Positions 1 through 7,397 are shown, counted from the stretch's first letter. The stretch: DNA of 8,707 nt from Prevotellaceae bacterium (GCA_031285695.1 JAITVR010000186.1:1-8707); one strand, 5' to 3'. Translations and numbers: made by a program. Notes: a model not told the origin generated them from the letters alone.

Positions 1-87
1 GCGCTGGTCCAAAAGAAATATACCGAACACAACAAGAGCCATTGCACCTACTGTAAGAAATCCATAACTGAGTGGAGTAATGCTCAT
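1..87 (-). CDS. Partial membrane-anchored protein, function unknown (N-terminus only)
   Basis: Read leftwards from an ATG at 87, the frame stays open to the window edge and gives 29 residues beginning MSITPLSYGFLTVGAMALVV. After about eight polar or mixed residues comes a hydrophobic stretch (about residues 9-25), followed by a charged D-Q-R. This looks like an N-terminal transmembrane helix, or less likely an uncleaved signal anchor. The start lies 23 bp after the stop of the pectate lyase gene on the same strand, with no terminator between them, so the two are probably co-transcribed. Too little is present to name a family. The start is reasonable because it is the first ATG after the upstream stop and the upstream bases are A-rich, as is usual in Bacteroidota, which rarely use a Shine-Dalgarno sequence. 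Confidence 0.55.
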   Translation of the reverse strand, partial: MSITPLSYGFLTVGAMALVVFGIFLLDQR

Positions 88-110
88 TGTTTCTTATGTT
101 GTATCCCTAC

Positions 111-1787
111 CTACATCAACTTTCCTTTTTTGGCGAGCACATCCACGTTGTTTTTGGGGTTGCGCCAGTCAATTTTTTGGGCAGGGTCAATGCCGTTAAT
201 GTACTTTTCGATGTTGGTGTAGCCATCGCCGTTCATGTCCTTGGTGGCATCGGCAGCATCGTTGGGGTTTAGGCCAACCTGCTTTTCCCACTCGTCGGGC
301 ATGCCGTCTTTATCGGTGTCCACGCGGGGCGTGCCTTTGTAGGTGGGCATTCCGCCTACCTGCCTAATGTCGGTAATAACGCCTTGCTTGTACGAATCCT
401 TGGGCAAGCGGCGATACTTGAACTGGTAAAAATCAATGGTATCGGCAGCGGGGTCGTAGTGCACCTTGCCTGTGCGCACCTGCTCCATGCAGCGCTGGTC
501 AACAATATCGCGCGGAATGTTAGCGCCTGCGTTGTTCAGCACAAACTCGTAGGCATCTTTGGCCTCCATAATGGGGAATGTGTTGGTAATGGGGAAAGGC
601 TTGTCCCAGCGCATGTTTTCGGTGTAGCCTTCGGTATCCTTTTGGTTTTGTACCTGCACGCCGCCGGCCCAGTTATCCTTGGTTACGGCATCGTTGCCTT
701 CCATAATATTGCCGTTGGCGTACACGCGACCAAACACGTAGTAACCCAACTTGCTGCGACCCGATTCGGGCTTTACAATACGATGTCCTATAGGAGCATC
801 TTTTGGCGTAAGCGGTCCGGGCTTGTAGTAGTTGTTGATGAAGTTGTAGAGGCAGGTGTAGTCGCCGCCATCGGCTGAGCGGTGCACCCAGTTATATACA
901 ATGTTGTTTACAAAGTTAAACTGCCCGTTCCAACCAATAGAAGGGTTGCGACCTGCATTGTTTGCCCAAATATTGCGCATAAAGGTGGCATTTTCGCCGC
1001 CCAAGGTGCTGCCAAACGAGTGGTTGTAGGTATCGAGCGTTTGGAAAAAGATGCTGTTTTGAATGGTAATATTTACCGTTCCCAACTTTTGCTCCTTGCT
1101 GCCATCGCCCGGGTCATACATGTGGCGGTAGAGAGACATATTTTCGTCCAAACCCCAGCTAGTGGATACGTGGTCGATAATAATGTTGCCTACGGGGTTG
1201 CCACCTATAGCGTCGTCACGGCTGCCGACATCGGTTTTTCCGCGGCGAAAGCGCACGTGACGAATAATTACGTCGTGCGTATTTACCCAAAAAGTTTCGC
1301 CCGAAACGCAGATGCCATCGCCCGGAGCGGTTTGCCCTGCAAGGGTAACGTAGGGCGCGCGCAGCACAATGGGCGAGGTAAGGTTGATAACGCCGGACAC
1401 GTTGAACACGATGATGCGTGCACCACCCTGCTCACAAGCCCAACGCAGCGAGCCTTCGCCATCGTTGTTGAGGTTGGTAACGGTAAGCACCTGGCCACCG
1501 CGACCGCCAAAGGTGTACATTCCGCCGCCTTCGGCACCCGGAAATGCGGGAATATCGGCCTGCGGCAAATCGCTTGGACGCGATGCCCAGGGCACGTAAG
1601 GTTTACCTTCTTTTGCTTCTTTTTGAATAATGGGCAAGGCTTTTTTCCAAGCCGAATCAGATGCCTGCATAAAGGCAGCGTGCCACTGCCTGCGGAGCGC
1701 TACGATGCTGTCGGGAACAGAGGGATACTGAGCCATGGCTGCGACAGCGCAGCTAACAACCAAAACTAATGATAAAACTTTTTTCAT
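111..1787 (-). CDS. Secreted pectate lyase, polysaccharide lyase family 1 type, with C-terminal calcium-binding repeats
   Basis: This 558-residue protein should cleave alpha-1,4-galacturonan (pectate) by calcium-dependent beta-elimination outside the cytoplasm. Residues 1-19 are a signal peptide (MKKVLSLVLVVSCAVAAMA, then Q). The catalytic right-handed beta-helix begins with AFPGAEGGGMYTFGGRGG (81-98), a hallmark of Bacteroidota PL1 enzymes. It continues through VIIRHVRFRRG (173-183), a DD pair (191-192), and IIIDHVSTSWGLDEN (202-216), which corresponds to the family's conserved DH region. NNAGRNPS (277-284) probably holds the catalytic arginine, R280. Near the C-terminus, DTDKDGMPDEWE (490-501) and DMNGDGYTNIEKY (517-529) are Asp-rich calcium-binding repeats of the thrombospondin-3/EF-loop kind. 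There is no type IX sorting domain and no lipobox, so the protein is periplasmic or released. No SusC/SusD pair or other pectin gene is visible next to it except the partial membrane protein downstream. The start ATG follows a promoter about 30 bp upstream. The family call is firm; the exact substrate is inferred. Confidence 0.93.
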   Translation of the reverse strand: MKKVLSLVLVVSCAVAAMAQYPSVPDSIVALRRQWHAAFMQASDSAWKKALPIIQKEAKEGKPYVPWASRPSDLPQADIPAFPGAEGGGMYTFGGRGGQVLTVTNLNNDGEGSLRWACEQGGARIIVFNVSGVINLTSPIVLRAPYVTLAGQTAPGDGICVSGETFWVNTHDVIIRHVRFRRGKTDVGSRDDAIGGNPVGNIIIDHVSTSWGLDENMSLYRHMYDPGDGSKEQKLGTVNITIQNSIFFQTLDTYNHSFGSTLGGENATFMRNIWANNAGRNPSIGWNGQFNFVNNIVYNWVHRSADGGDYTCLYNFINNYYKPGPLTPKDAPIGHRIVKPESGRSKLGYYVFGRVYANGNIMEGNDAVTKDNWAGGVQVQNQKDTEGYTENMRWDKPFPITNTFPIMEAKDAYEFVLNNAGANIPRDIVDQRCMEQVRTGKVHYDPAADTIDFYQFKYRRLPKDSYKQGVITDIRQVGGMPTYKGTPRVDTDKDGMPDEWEKQVGLNPNDAADATKDMNGDGYTNIEKYINGIDPAQKIDWRNPKNNVDVLAKKGKLM

Positions 1788-1821
1788 TCGATTTTTAAAG
1801 AATTTTTCGATATTCAGTTTG

Positions 1822-1853
1822 CAATGTTAAGAGTTTTTTTCTTTTTCTCCAAG
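1822..1853 (-). promoter_or_regulatory. Promoter for the pectate lyase gene
   Basis: Read on the minus strand, TAACATTG (1829 down to 1822) matches the Bacteroidota -7 consensus TAnnTTTG at all but one position. CTTGG (1853 down to 1849) supplies a TTG-type -33 element; 19 bases separate TTGG from the -7 element. Transcription would start near 1815, leaving a leader of roughly 28 bases before the ATG at 1787. It has a -33 element, unlike the two promoters at 3190-3245 and 8188-8265, so it looks like an ordinary primary-sigma promoter. Confidence 0.55.
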
Positions 1854-2000
1854 AAAAAATGACAAAATTTCAACTGTTAAAAGTGCAAAAATATGATTTT
1901 CAACAACAAAACTTTTATATATGAATTTTTTTCTTGTCATAAATTTAACACTTGAGGCCCCCAAGCGCCAGCTATTCTTTTTACACATTTTTTTAAAAAA

Positions 2001-2044
2001 ACCTGCCGCAGGTGTGCAAAAACTGCATATTTGTACTACTTTTG
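2001..2044 (+). promoter_or_regulatory. Promoter of asd with a 13-bp palindrome upstream
   Basis: TACTTTTG at 2037-2044 is a perfect TAnnTTTG -7 element. It puts the transcript start near 2051, about 18 bases before the asd ATG. No good -33 TTTG is present; TGTG at 2013-2016 is the nearest. The palindrome ACCTGCCGCAGGT (2001-2013) covers the upstream edge of the -33 region and could be an operator, though short GC palindromes of this look are also common dispersed repeats in these genomes. The 11-bp GTAAC repeats of the other two promoters are absent here. Confidence 0.55.
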
Positions 2045-2068
2045 CGCAAAAATTATAAAGCATATACC

Positions 2069-3076
2069 ATGAAAGTAGCAATTGTAGGCGCAAGTGGCGC
2101 CGTGGGACAGGAGTTTTTGAAGCTGCTTGAGCAGCGCAACTTTCCGCTCGACGAGCTGGTGCTGTTTGGCTCGGGCCGCAGCGCAGGCAGCACGTACGAA
2201 TTTCGCGGAAAAACTATAGTAGTTAAACAACTTGAGCACAACGACGATTTTAAGGGCGTTGACATTGCGCTGACTTCGGCGGGCGGCGGCATTTCGAAAG
2301 ATTTTGCCGAAACCATTACCAAGCACGGCGCAGTGATGATTGACAACTCAAGCGCTTTCCGCATGGACAAAGATGTGCCGCTGGTAGTGCCCGAAGTGAA
2401 CGCAGAGGACTGCAAAAATCGTCCGCGCAATATTATTGCCAACCCCAACTGCACTACCATTATTATGGTGGTGGCGCTGAAGGCAATTGAAGAGCTTTCG
2501 CACATTAAAAAAGTGCACGTGGCCACCTACCAAAGCGCCAGCGGCGCAGGTGCAGCGGCCATGGCCGAGCTCGAAACGCAGCTGCAGCAGGTGCTGGCAG
2601 GCGATAAGCCTACCATTGAAAAATTCAAGTACCAGCTGGCCTTTAACCTCATTCCGCAAATTGATGTGTTTGGCGATGACGACTACACGAAGGAGGAGCT
2701 GAAAATGCACAACGAAACGCGCAAAATTTTGCACAGCGATGTGAGCGTGAGCGCCACCTGCGTGCGCGTGCCCGTTACCCGTGCGCACAGCGAAGCACTG
2801 TGGATTGAAACCGAAAAACCGCTTGCGGTAAGCGATGTGCGCGCTGCGCTGAGCAAGGCGCAGGGCGTTACCGTGGTGGACGAGCCGGCGGAAAGCAAGT
2901 ACCCCATGCCGCTGTTTGTAGCCAACGATGACGATGTGTATGCCGGCCGCATTCGCAAAGATTTGACTAACCCCAACGGCATAGCCATGTGGCTGGTGGG
3001 CGACCAAATTCGCAAGGGCGCGGCGCTAAACGCAGTGCAAATTGCAGAGTACCTAATAAAAGGTAAGCTGCTGTAA
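2069..3076 (+). CDS. asd: Aspartate-semialdehyde dehydrogenase
   Basis: This 335-residue cytoplasmic enzyme reduces beta-aspartyl phosphate with NADPH to aspartate semialdehyde, the branch-point step toward diaminopimelate/lysine, threonine and methionine. The N-terminus [17 protein letters not shown] has the NADP-binding glycine motif GASGAVG (7-13). NPNCTT (125-130) carries the active-site cysteine, C128. [12 protein letters not shown] (158-169) is a conserved substrate-domain segment. RVPVTRAH (233-240) supplies the substrate-binding arginine and the general-base histidine, H240. NAVQIAEYL (321-329) closes the nucleotide fold. The length is normal for the family. The frame is open further upstream, to a GTG at 2012, but that lies before the promoter's -7 element at 2037-2044 and adds residues with no family match. 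The ATG at 2069 is therefore the start. The gene stands alone, with divergent and unrelated neighbours. Confidence 0.96.
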   Translation: MKVAIVGASGAVGQEFLKLLEQRNFPLDELVLFGSGRSAGSTYEFRGKTIVVKQLEHNDDFKGVDIALTSAGGGISKDFAETITKHGAVMIDNSSAFRMDKDVPLVVPEVNAEDCKNRPRNIIANPNCTTIIMVVALKAIEELSHIKKVHVATYQSASGAGAAAMAELETQLQQVLAGDKPTIEKFKYQLAFNLIPQIDVFGDDDYTKEELKMHNETRKILHSDVSVSATCVRVPVTRAHSEALWIETEKPLAVSDVRAALSKAQGVTVVDEPAESKYPMPLFVANDDDVYAGRIRKDLTNPNGIAMWLVGDQIRKGAALNAVQIAEYLIKGKLL

Positions 3077-3100
3077 TTTTTTTAGGATAAAAGACGAAAG

Positions 3101-3175
3101 GAAAAGACAAAAGATGTAAGGACTGAAAGAACAAAGACGGAATTTGTCTTTGCTCCTTCAGTCCTTTGTCTTTTC
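3101..3175. repeat. Imperfect purine/pyrimidine palindrome after asd
   Basis: A purine-rich left arm (3101-3138) pairs with a pyrimidine-rich right arm (3146-3175) around a 7-base loop. The outer GAAAAGACAAA, the middle GGACTGAA and the inner CAAAGAC all match their partners, with an unpaired stretch of eight bases (3112-3119) on the left and two mismatches near the loop. It lies 25 bp after the asd stop and directly before the activator repeats of the receptor operon. It could end asd transcription or shield the downstream promoter. A weaker palindrome with the same strand bias is at 7329-7380, and a one-armed relative is at 7909-7943. I regard these as degenerate copies of one kind of spacer element. 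Confidence 0.65.
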
Positions 3176-3189
3176 ATCTCAAAAAAAAT

Positions 3190-3245
3190 TTCACCAAAAG
3201 CTCACCGTTGCGTAACCACTTCGTAACATCTCGGTTGTTTCTTTG
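3190..3245 (+). promoter_or_regulatory. Activator-type promoter of the receptor operon: four hexamers at 11-bp spacing plus -7 element
   Basis: TTCACC (3190), CTCACC (3201), GTAACC (3212) and GTAACA (3223) lie on one strict 11-bp register with 5-bp gaps, so they would sit on the same face of the helix. After a 9-bp gap comes TTTCTTTG (3238-3245), one mismatch from TAnnTTTG. No TTTG -33 element is present; the third hexamer occupies that place. Direct repeats with 11-bp spacing that replace the upstream element are the layout used by OmpR/PhoB-family response regulators, and the T(A/C)AC core resembles the Bacillus PhoP box. Transcription would begin near 3252, about 22 bases before the TTG start at 3274. 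Which regulator binds here is inference. Confidence 0.65.
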
Positions 3246-3273
3246 CACTCGAAATTATTACACAGAAACAACC

Positions 3274-5976
3274 TTGACGAAGTTTTACACCACCCTTCTG
3301 CTACTTTTTACGGCAGCAGCCACTTTTGCGCAAAGCGGAACCATAAAAGGAAAAGCGCTTGACGAAAAAACCGGCGAAACTCTTATCGGAGCTTCCGTAT
3401 TTCTTAAAGAAAATCCCACCAAGGGAGGCATTGCGGACTTTGACGGCAGCTACACCATTGCCAACGTTCCCGAAGGCACGCACACCGTGGTAGCCACGTA
3501 CATTTCCTACAAATCGATTGAAAAAAACGTTGCCGTAGAAAGCGGCAAGGCGGCTGAGCTGGACTTTTTGCTTAGCTCCGACGATGTGGTGCTCGATGCT
3601 GTAAAAGTGGTGGCGCGCGCCAACCGCGAAAGCGAAAATACGCTGCTGCTTGAGCAGCGCCAATCGCTGAGGGCTACGCAGGTGGTGGGCGCGCGCGAGC
3701 TGTCGCGCAAGGGCATTGGCAATGCGCAGGCGGCGGTGGCGCAGGTTTCGGGAATTTCGAAGCAGGAAGGCGTGAAAAACGTTTTTGTGCGCGGCCTGGG
3801 CGACCGCTACAACGCTACGCTGCTCAACGGTTTTCCTATTCCATCGGAAGACCCGGAGTACAAAAATATTGCGCTGGATTTTTTTGGAACCGATGTTATT
3901 CAAAATATTGGCGTAAGCAAGGTGTTCAACGGTAGCGACTACTCCGATGTGGGCGGCGCGGTAATCGACATTACCTCGAAAAGTTTGGTGGGCGACTACG
4001 CGCTGGGCGCTGAGGTTTCGGCAGGCGTAAATACTTCGGCGGTGGGCGTTGACTTTTTGAGGCAAGATGGCTCAGGCTACTTTGGCGCGGCCAACAAAAA
4101 GCAGCCGGCAAATAATCAGTTTTCGTTTCAAAATAGCTTAGACCCCTCAACGGCGCTGCTGCCGCTAAGCCACAGCTACGGCGTTTCGGGCGGAAAATTG
4201 TACAAGCTGGGCAGGAGTGAAAATCCGCTTTCGTTTTTTGTGGCGGCTTCGCACAGCACGGATTTTTCTTTTACCGAAGAAACGGTGCGCAACACCATTA
4301 GCAACGGCACGGTGATTAAAGACCAAACGGGGGAAAAATATTCGCAAAATACCAACCAGCTGGCGCTTGCCAATGCAACTTTTGGCATAAATAAAAAGCA
4401 CAACCTGCAGTACAACTTTATGCTCATTCACGCCAACAATCAGTACGTGGGCGAGTACGAGGGGCGCGATGTGTACAGCTACGAGCAGCCGAGCTACATG
4501 GGCGTTTTGCGCCGTCAACAAACCAATGATAATACATTAATAATTAATCAATTATGTTCAAAATGGGAGCTGACGGAAAGGCTGAAGCTTGATGCAGGAA
4601 TTTCGTACAATACGGTGAGCGGAAATGAGCCGGATAGGCGCGAAAATAGCTTTTCGCAAGTGTCGCCGAGCAGCTACATTTTTACCTCGGGCGATAATCA
4701 AAGTCGATTTTACTCGGAGCTTACCGATAATGATTTTAACGTAAAAGCCGCGCTATTGCTAAAGCTTAAGGACAAATTTGACAGCGAAAATTCTGCCTTG
4801 AAAATTGGCTACAGCGGCCGCTTTACCAACAATAGCTTTGAGGGAATTCGCTACCGATTTCAGCTATCGAGAGAGGCGTTTAACCTTGATGAGCTGAAAA
4901 TGGACGACTGGTACAACGCAGCAAATTTGGTAGGCACAATGGGAGAAATTACGGGTAAAAAATTTACGATGAGAACCGGAACGCCCGATTCGTATGAGGT
5001 AACCAAAGCTATTCACTCCGTATATGCCGAGGCATCGTACCGGCTGCTGAAAAATTTGAGCGGAAACGTGGGGCTGCGAATGGACGCGGTGGATATGACG
5101 GTGAGCTACAAAATACAGGGATTTCCGGGCGAGCAAAGCGATGTGCGCAACTTTTTGCTGCCAAGCCTCAACCTAAAGTACGACGCTACGGAAAAAAGCA
5201 GCCTTCGGCTGGGCGCAAGCAAAACCTACACGCTGCCGCAGGCCAAAGAAATTTCGCCCTACCAGTACGTGAGCATTTCCTTCACCAGCCAGGGTAACCC
5301 CAAGCTCAAACCTTCGGAAAACTACAACTTGGACTTGAAGTGGGACTACTACCCCAGCGCAAGCGAGCTGCTTTCCGTTACCGGTTTTTACAAGCATATT
5401 CTCAACCCCATTGGGCGGGTTGATGAAGGGAACTCGGCGGGAATGCTTACCTACAACAACATTAGCCGCTACGCCACGGTGGGCGGCGTGGAGGTGGAAG
5501 TTCGCAAAAATATTTTTGACAAATTCAACACCGAGCAGGAGCAAAGCAGGCGAATTTCGGCAGGGCTAAACGCCTCGTACATTTACACCGACTTAACGCT
5601 TGATATTTCGGGCACCACGCCGCGAAGCACGCAGCTCGAAGGCGCCTCGCCGCTGCTTGCCAACTTAGACCTTTCGTACAGCTACGCAAAAAAAGATAAA
5701 AACCTAACGGCATCGCTCGTGCTGAGCTACTTCAGCGAGCGCGTTCACACCCTTGGCGCCATGGGCTACAGGGATATTATGGAGGAAGGCGTGGCCACGC
5801 TCAACTTCTCGGCATCGTACAAGCTCAGCAAGCATTTTACCGTAAAGGCCAAGGCCGGAAACCTGCTGAATCAATCCTTTTGCCTAACGCGCAAAACATC
5901 GGCGGGCGAAAAAGTAACGCTGAACGAGTACAAAAAAGGACAAGATATTAGCATTGGCGTGGGGTACGAATTTTAA
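3274..5976 (+). CDS. TonB-dependent outer-membrane receptor with N-terminal carboxypeptidase-regulatory-like domain
   Basis: This 900-residue receptor imports a bound ligand through the outer membrane using TonB/ExbBD energy. With TTG as start, residues 1-19 form a signal peptide (MTKFYTTLLLLFTAAATFA, then Q). Residues about 22-100 are a carboxypeptidase-regulatory-like beta-sandwich (TGETLIGASVFL, DFDGSYTI, ISYKS). VVLDAVKVV (105-113) resembles the TonB box. The plug spans about 125-240, with VFVRGLGDRYNATLLNG (170-186) and GGAVIDITSK (227-236). The rest is a beta-barrel of alternating pattern ending in GVGYEF, with the usual terminal aromatic residue. The start is unusual: there is no ATG in this frame anywhere near the N-terminus, and an earlier TTG at 3166 lies upstream of the promoter and gives no signal peptide. 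The lipoprotein 107 bp downstream is probably in the same operon. There is no SusD neighbour. The ligand is unknown; phosphate-related substrates are a guess from the promoter. Confidence 0.92.
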   Translation: MTKFYTTLLLLFTAAATFAQSGTIKGKALDEKTGETLIGASVFLKENPTKGGIADFDGSYTIANVPEGTHTVVATYISYKSIEKNVAVESGKAAELDFLLSSDDVVLDAVKVVARANRESENTLLLEQRQSLRATQVVGARELSRKGIGNAQAAVAQVSGISKQEGVKNVFVRGLGDRYNATLLNGFPIPSEDPEYKNIALDFFGTDVIQNIGVSKVFNGSDYSDVGGAVIDITSKSLVGDYALGAEVSAGVNTSAVGVDFLRQDGSGYFGAANKKQPANNQFSFQNSLDPSTALLPLSHSYGVSGGKLYKLGRSENPLSFFVAASHSTDFSFTEETVRNTISNGTVIKDQTGEKYSQNTNQLALANATFGINKKHNLQYNFMLIHANNQYVGEYEGRDVYSYEQPSYMGVLRRQQTNDNTLIINQLCSKWELTERLKLDAGISYNTVSGNEPDRRENSFSQVSPSSYIFTSGDNQSRFYSELTDNDFNVKAALLLKLKDKFDSENSALKIGYSGRFTNNSFEGIRYRFQLSREAFNLDELKMDDWYNAANLVGTMGEITGKKFTMRTGTPDSYEVTKAIHSVYAEASYRLLKNLSGNVGLRMDAVDMTVSYKIQGFPGEQSDVRNFLLPSLNLKYDATEKSSLRLGASKTYTLPQAKEISPYQYVSISFTSQGNPKLKPSENYNLDLKWDYYPSASELLSVTGFYKHILNPIGRVDEGNSAGMLTYNNISRYATVGGVEVEVRKNIFDKFNTEQEQSRRISAGLNASYIYTDLTLDISGTTPRSTQLEGASPLLANLDLSYSYAKKDKNLTASLVLSYFSERVHTLGAMGYRDIMEEGVATLNFSASYKLSKHFTVKAKAGNLLNQSFCLTRKTSAGEKVTLNEYKKGQDISIGVGYEF

Positions 5977-5983
5977 ATATTCC

Positions 5984-6015
5984 CTTCGAGAATTTTTGAA
6001 AAAAATCTCCCGAAG
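5984..6015 (+). terminator. Intercistronic hairpin, possible attenuator or processing site
   Basis: CTTCG (5984-5988) and CGAAG (6011-6015) pair, and the stem can continue inward through GA/TC and an A/T-rich TTTTT-AAAAA section, with small internal loops. It lies 7 bp after the receptor stop. It has no U-tract immediately after the stem, so it is unlikely to be a full terminator. A hairpin here could lower read-through or set different mRNA levels for receptor and lipoprotein. The remaining spacer to 6083 is AT-rich; TAGTTTTT (6051-6058) is a poor -7 candidate for a second promoter. Confidence 0.4.
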
Positions 6016-6083
6016 TTACCATAAAAAATGAACCTAATTTTTTAATCTTTTAGTTTTTAAACCAATTAAATTTTTACTTAAAA

Positions 6084-7241
6084 ATGAAAAAACTGTTTTT
6101 GAAATTCGCCGTGGCGGCCCTTGTAGCGCCCGCAATGGTGTTGACATCTTGCGACAAAGATGACAACGATGACAACAACAACATTACCGAAACTTTTACC
6201 GTAGAAAACGGTGAAATGATGGGCAGGCTCAAATCCAAGTACACGCTTGCGGCCGATGTGGAGCTGGCAGGCCCGGTAATTGTTGAAGAGGGCGGCGAGC
6301 TAACCATTCCTGCCGGAAGAACCATTAAGGCAAGCGGCGGCTTTAGCAACTACATTTTGGTGCTGCAGGGCGGCAAAATTTTTGTTGAAGGAACCAGCGC
6401 AAGCCCCGTTACCATGACCTCGAGCGCCAACGAGCCCGGAGCCGAAGACTGGGGCGGCCTTATCATCAACGGTCGCGCACCGCTGGCCGATGGCATTACG
6501 CGCTCCACCGAAATCAACGCCAACTACCCCTACGGCGGCAGCGTGGCCAACGACAACTCGGGTAAAATTACCTACCTAAAGCTGCTGTACACCGGCGCCA
6601 AAAACGGCAATAATGTAGAGCACAACGGCCTTACGCTAAACGCTGTGGGCAGCGGCACCGTGGTGGAAAACATTTACGTAGCCGATGGCGGCGATGACGG
6701 CATTGAGTTTTTTGGCGGAAGCGTAAACGTAACCAACCTGCTGGTGGTAAACTCTGACGACGATATGTTTGACATGACCGACGGCTGGAACGGCAAGCTC
6801 GAAAACGCCTACGGCATTTGGCGCAGCGGCTTTAAGAGCAGCGAGAGCGACCCCAGCGGCGTAGAAGCCGACGGAAACATGGACGGAAAATTTGCCGATG
6901 CCGCCAACATGTCCAACTTTACCATTACCAACATGACCATTGAAAACAACAGCGCCGACTCCATGAACAACGTGCTGAAAATTCGTCGCGGCGCAAAGGC
7001 CACCATTACCAACGCGCTGGTAAAAGGCAGCGGCCCCGTTAAGGCCAAAGGCTTTATTGTGGACATGACGGACGGTGCCGGAAACGGCAGCACCGCCTCA
7101 GCCATTAGCATTACCAATAGCTTGGCAAACGGGCCCGCTACCGAGGTCAAAAATGCCGCCGACTTCCCCAACGTAAAAGTTGAAGCAGGCAGCGCCGGCT
7201 GCGCTACCAATAGCTTCGGCTGGACAGGCTACACCTTCTAA
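6084..7241 (+). CDS. Surface lipoprotein with right-handed beta-helix fold, putative partner of the receptor
   Basis: This 385-residue protein starts with a lipoprotein signal peptide (MKKLFLKFAVAALVAPAMVLTSC) whose lipobox L-T-S-C places the lipidated cysteine at 23. The residues straight after it, DKDDNDDNNN, put K at +3 and D at +4 and +5, which fits the K-(D/E)2 lipoprotein export signal described in Capnocytophaga. It is thus probably on the outside of the outer membrane. The rest is rich in short beta-strands with Asn/Gly turns: DWGGLIINGRAPL (122-134), VVENIYVADGGDDGIEFFGG (193-212), VVNSDDDMFDMTDGW (221-235) and ITNMTIENNSADS (281-293). This is a parallel beta-helix style in which the DDD and DGW segments could bind metal or ligand. 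There are no lyase active-site motifs that I recognise. It follows the receptor in the same orientation and is closed by a terminator. The simplest reading is a substrate-binding partner, standing where SusD would in a glycan system; this is inference. Confidence 0.8.
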   Translation: MKKLFLKFAVAALVAPAMVLTSCDKDDNDDNNNITETFTVENGEMMGRLKSKYTLAADVELAGPVIVEEGGELTIPAGRTIKASGGFSNYILVLQGGKIFVEGTSASPVTMTSSANEPGAEDWGGLIINGRAPLADGITRSTEINANYPYGGSVANDNSGKITYLKLLYTGAKNGNNVEHNGLTLNAVGSGTVVENIYVADGGDDGIEFFGGSVNVTNLLVVNSDDDMFDMTDGWNGKLENAYGIWRSGFKSSESDPSGVEADGNMDGKFADAANMSNFTITNMTIENNSADSMNNVLKIRRGAKATITNALVKGSGPVKAKGFIVDMTDGAGNGSTASAISITNSLANGPATEVKNAADFPNVKVEAGSAGCATNSFGWTGYTF

Positions 7242-7266
7242 CATAAGCAGAAATTACTGTTTAGCG

Positions 7267-7303
7267 AAAAGGTATTTCGACCTGAAAATCGAGATACCTT
7301 TTT
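7267..7303 (+). terminator. Intrinsic terminator of the receptor-lipoprotein operon
   Basis: AAAAGGTATTTCG (7267-7279) pairs with CGAGATACCTTTT (7290-7302) over 13 positions with a single G-T wobble, around a 10-base loop. A run of five T closes it. It begins 25 bp after the lipoprotein stop, so receptor and lipoprotein form a closed unit and the MORN gene downstream is separate. Confidence 0.85.
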
Positions 7304-7328
7304 GTTTAAAATTAAAGAAGAAGTCTAT

Positions 7329-7380
7329 GAAGTTTTGGAAGATTAGGAATTAAAGAGCCTTCTTAAACTCCCTAAACTTC
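7329..7380. repeat. Imperfect purine/pyrimidine palindrome before the MORN gene
   Basis: The left arm (7329-7349, beginning GAAGTTTTGGAAGATTAG) is purine-rich. The right arm (7360-7380, ending CCCTAAACTTC) is its approximate reverse complement with a few mismatches and one gap. The strand bias is the same as in the palindrome at 3101-3175, but the sequence differs. It may be a degenerate spacer repeat; a role in expression is not shown. Confidence 0.45.
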
Positions 7381-7397
7381 TTAATCTTCTCTTTTAC

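Noticed and set aside
882..1769. A 295-residue open frame on the plus strand inside the pectate lyase gene (with a second at 384-878)
   Set aside because: These are antisense shadows of a gene with strong family motifs, with no promoter, signal or recognisable domain of their own.
2012..2068. Upstream extension of asd to a GTG at 2012
   Set aside because: It would begin before the -7 element at 2037-2044 and adds residues foreign to the family; the ATG at 2069 gives the standard [10 protein letters not shown] start.
3166..3273. Upstream extension of the receptor to a TTG at 3166
   Set aside because: It starts inside the right arm of the palindrome and upstream of the activator repeats and -7 element, and it hides the signal peptide 36 residues inside the protein.
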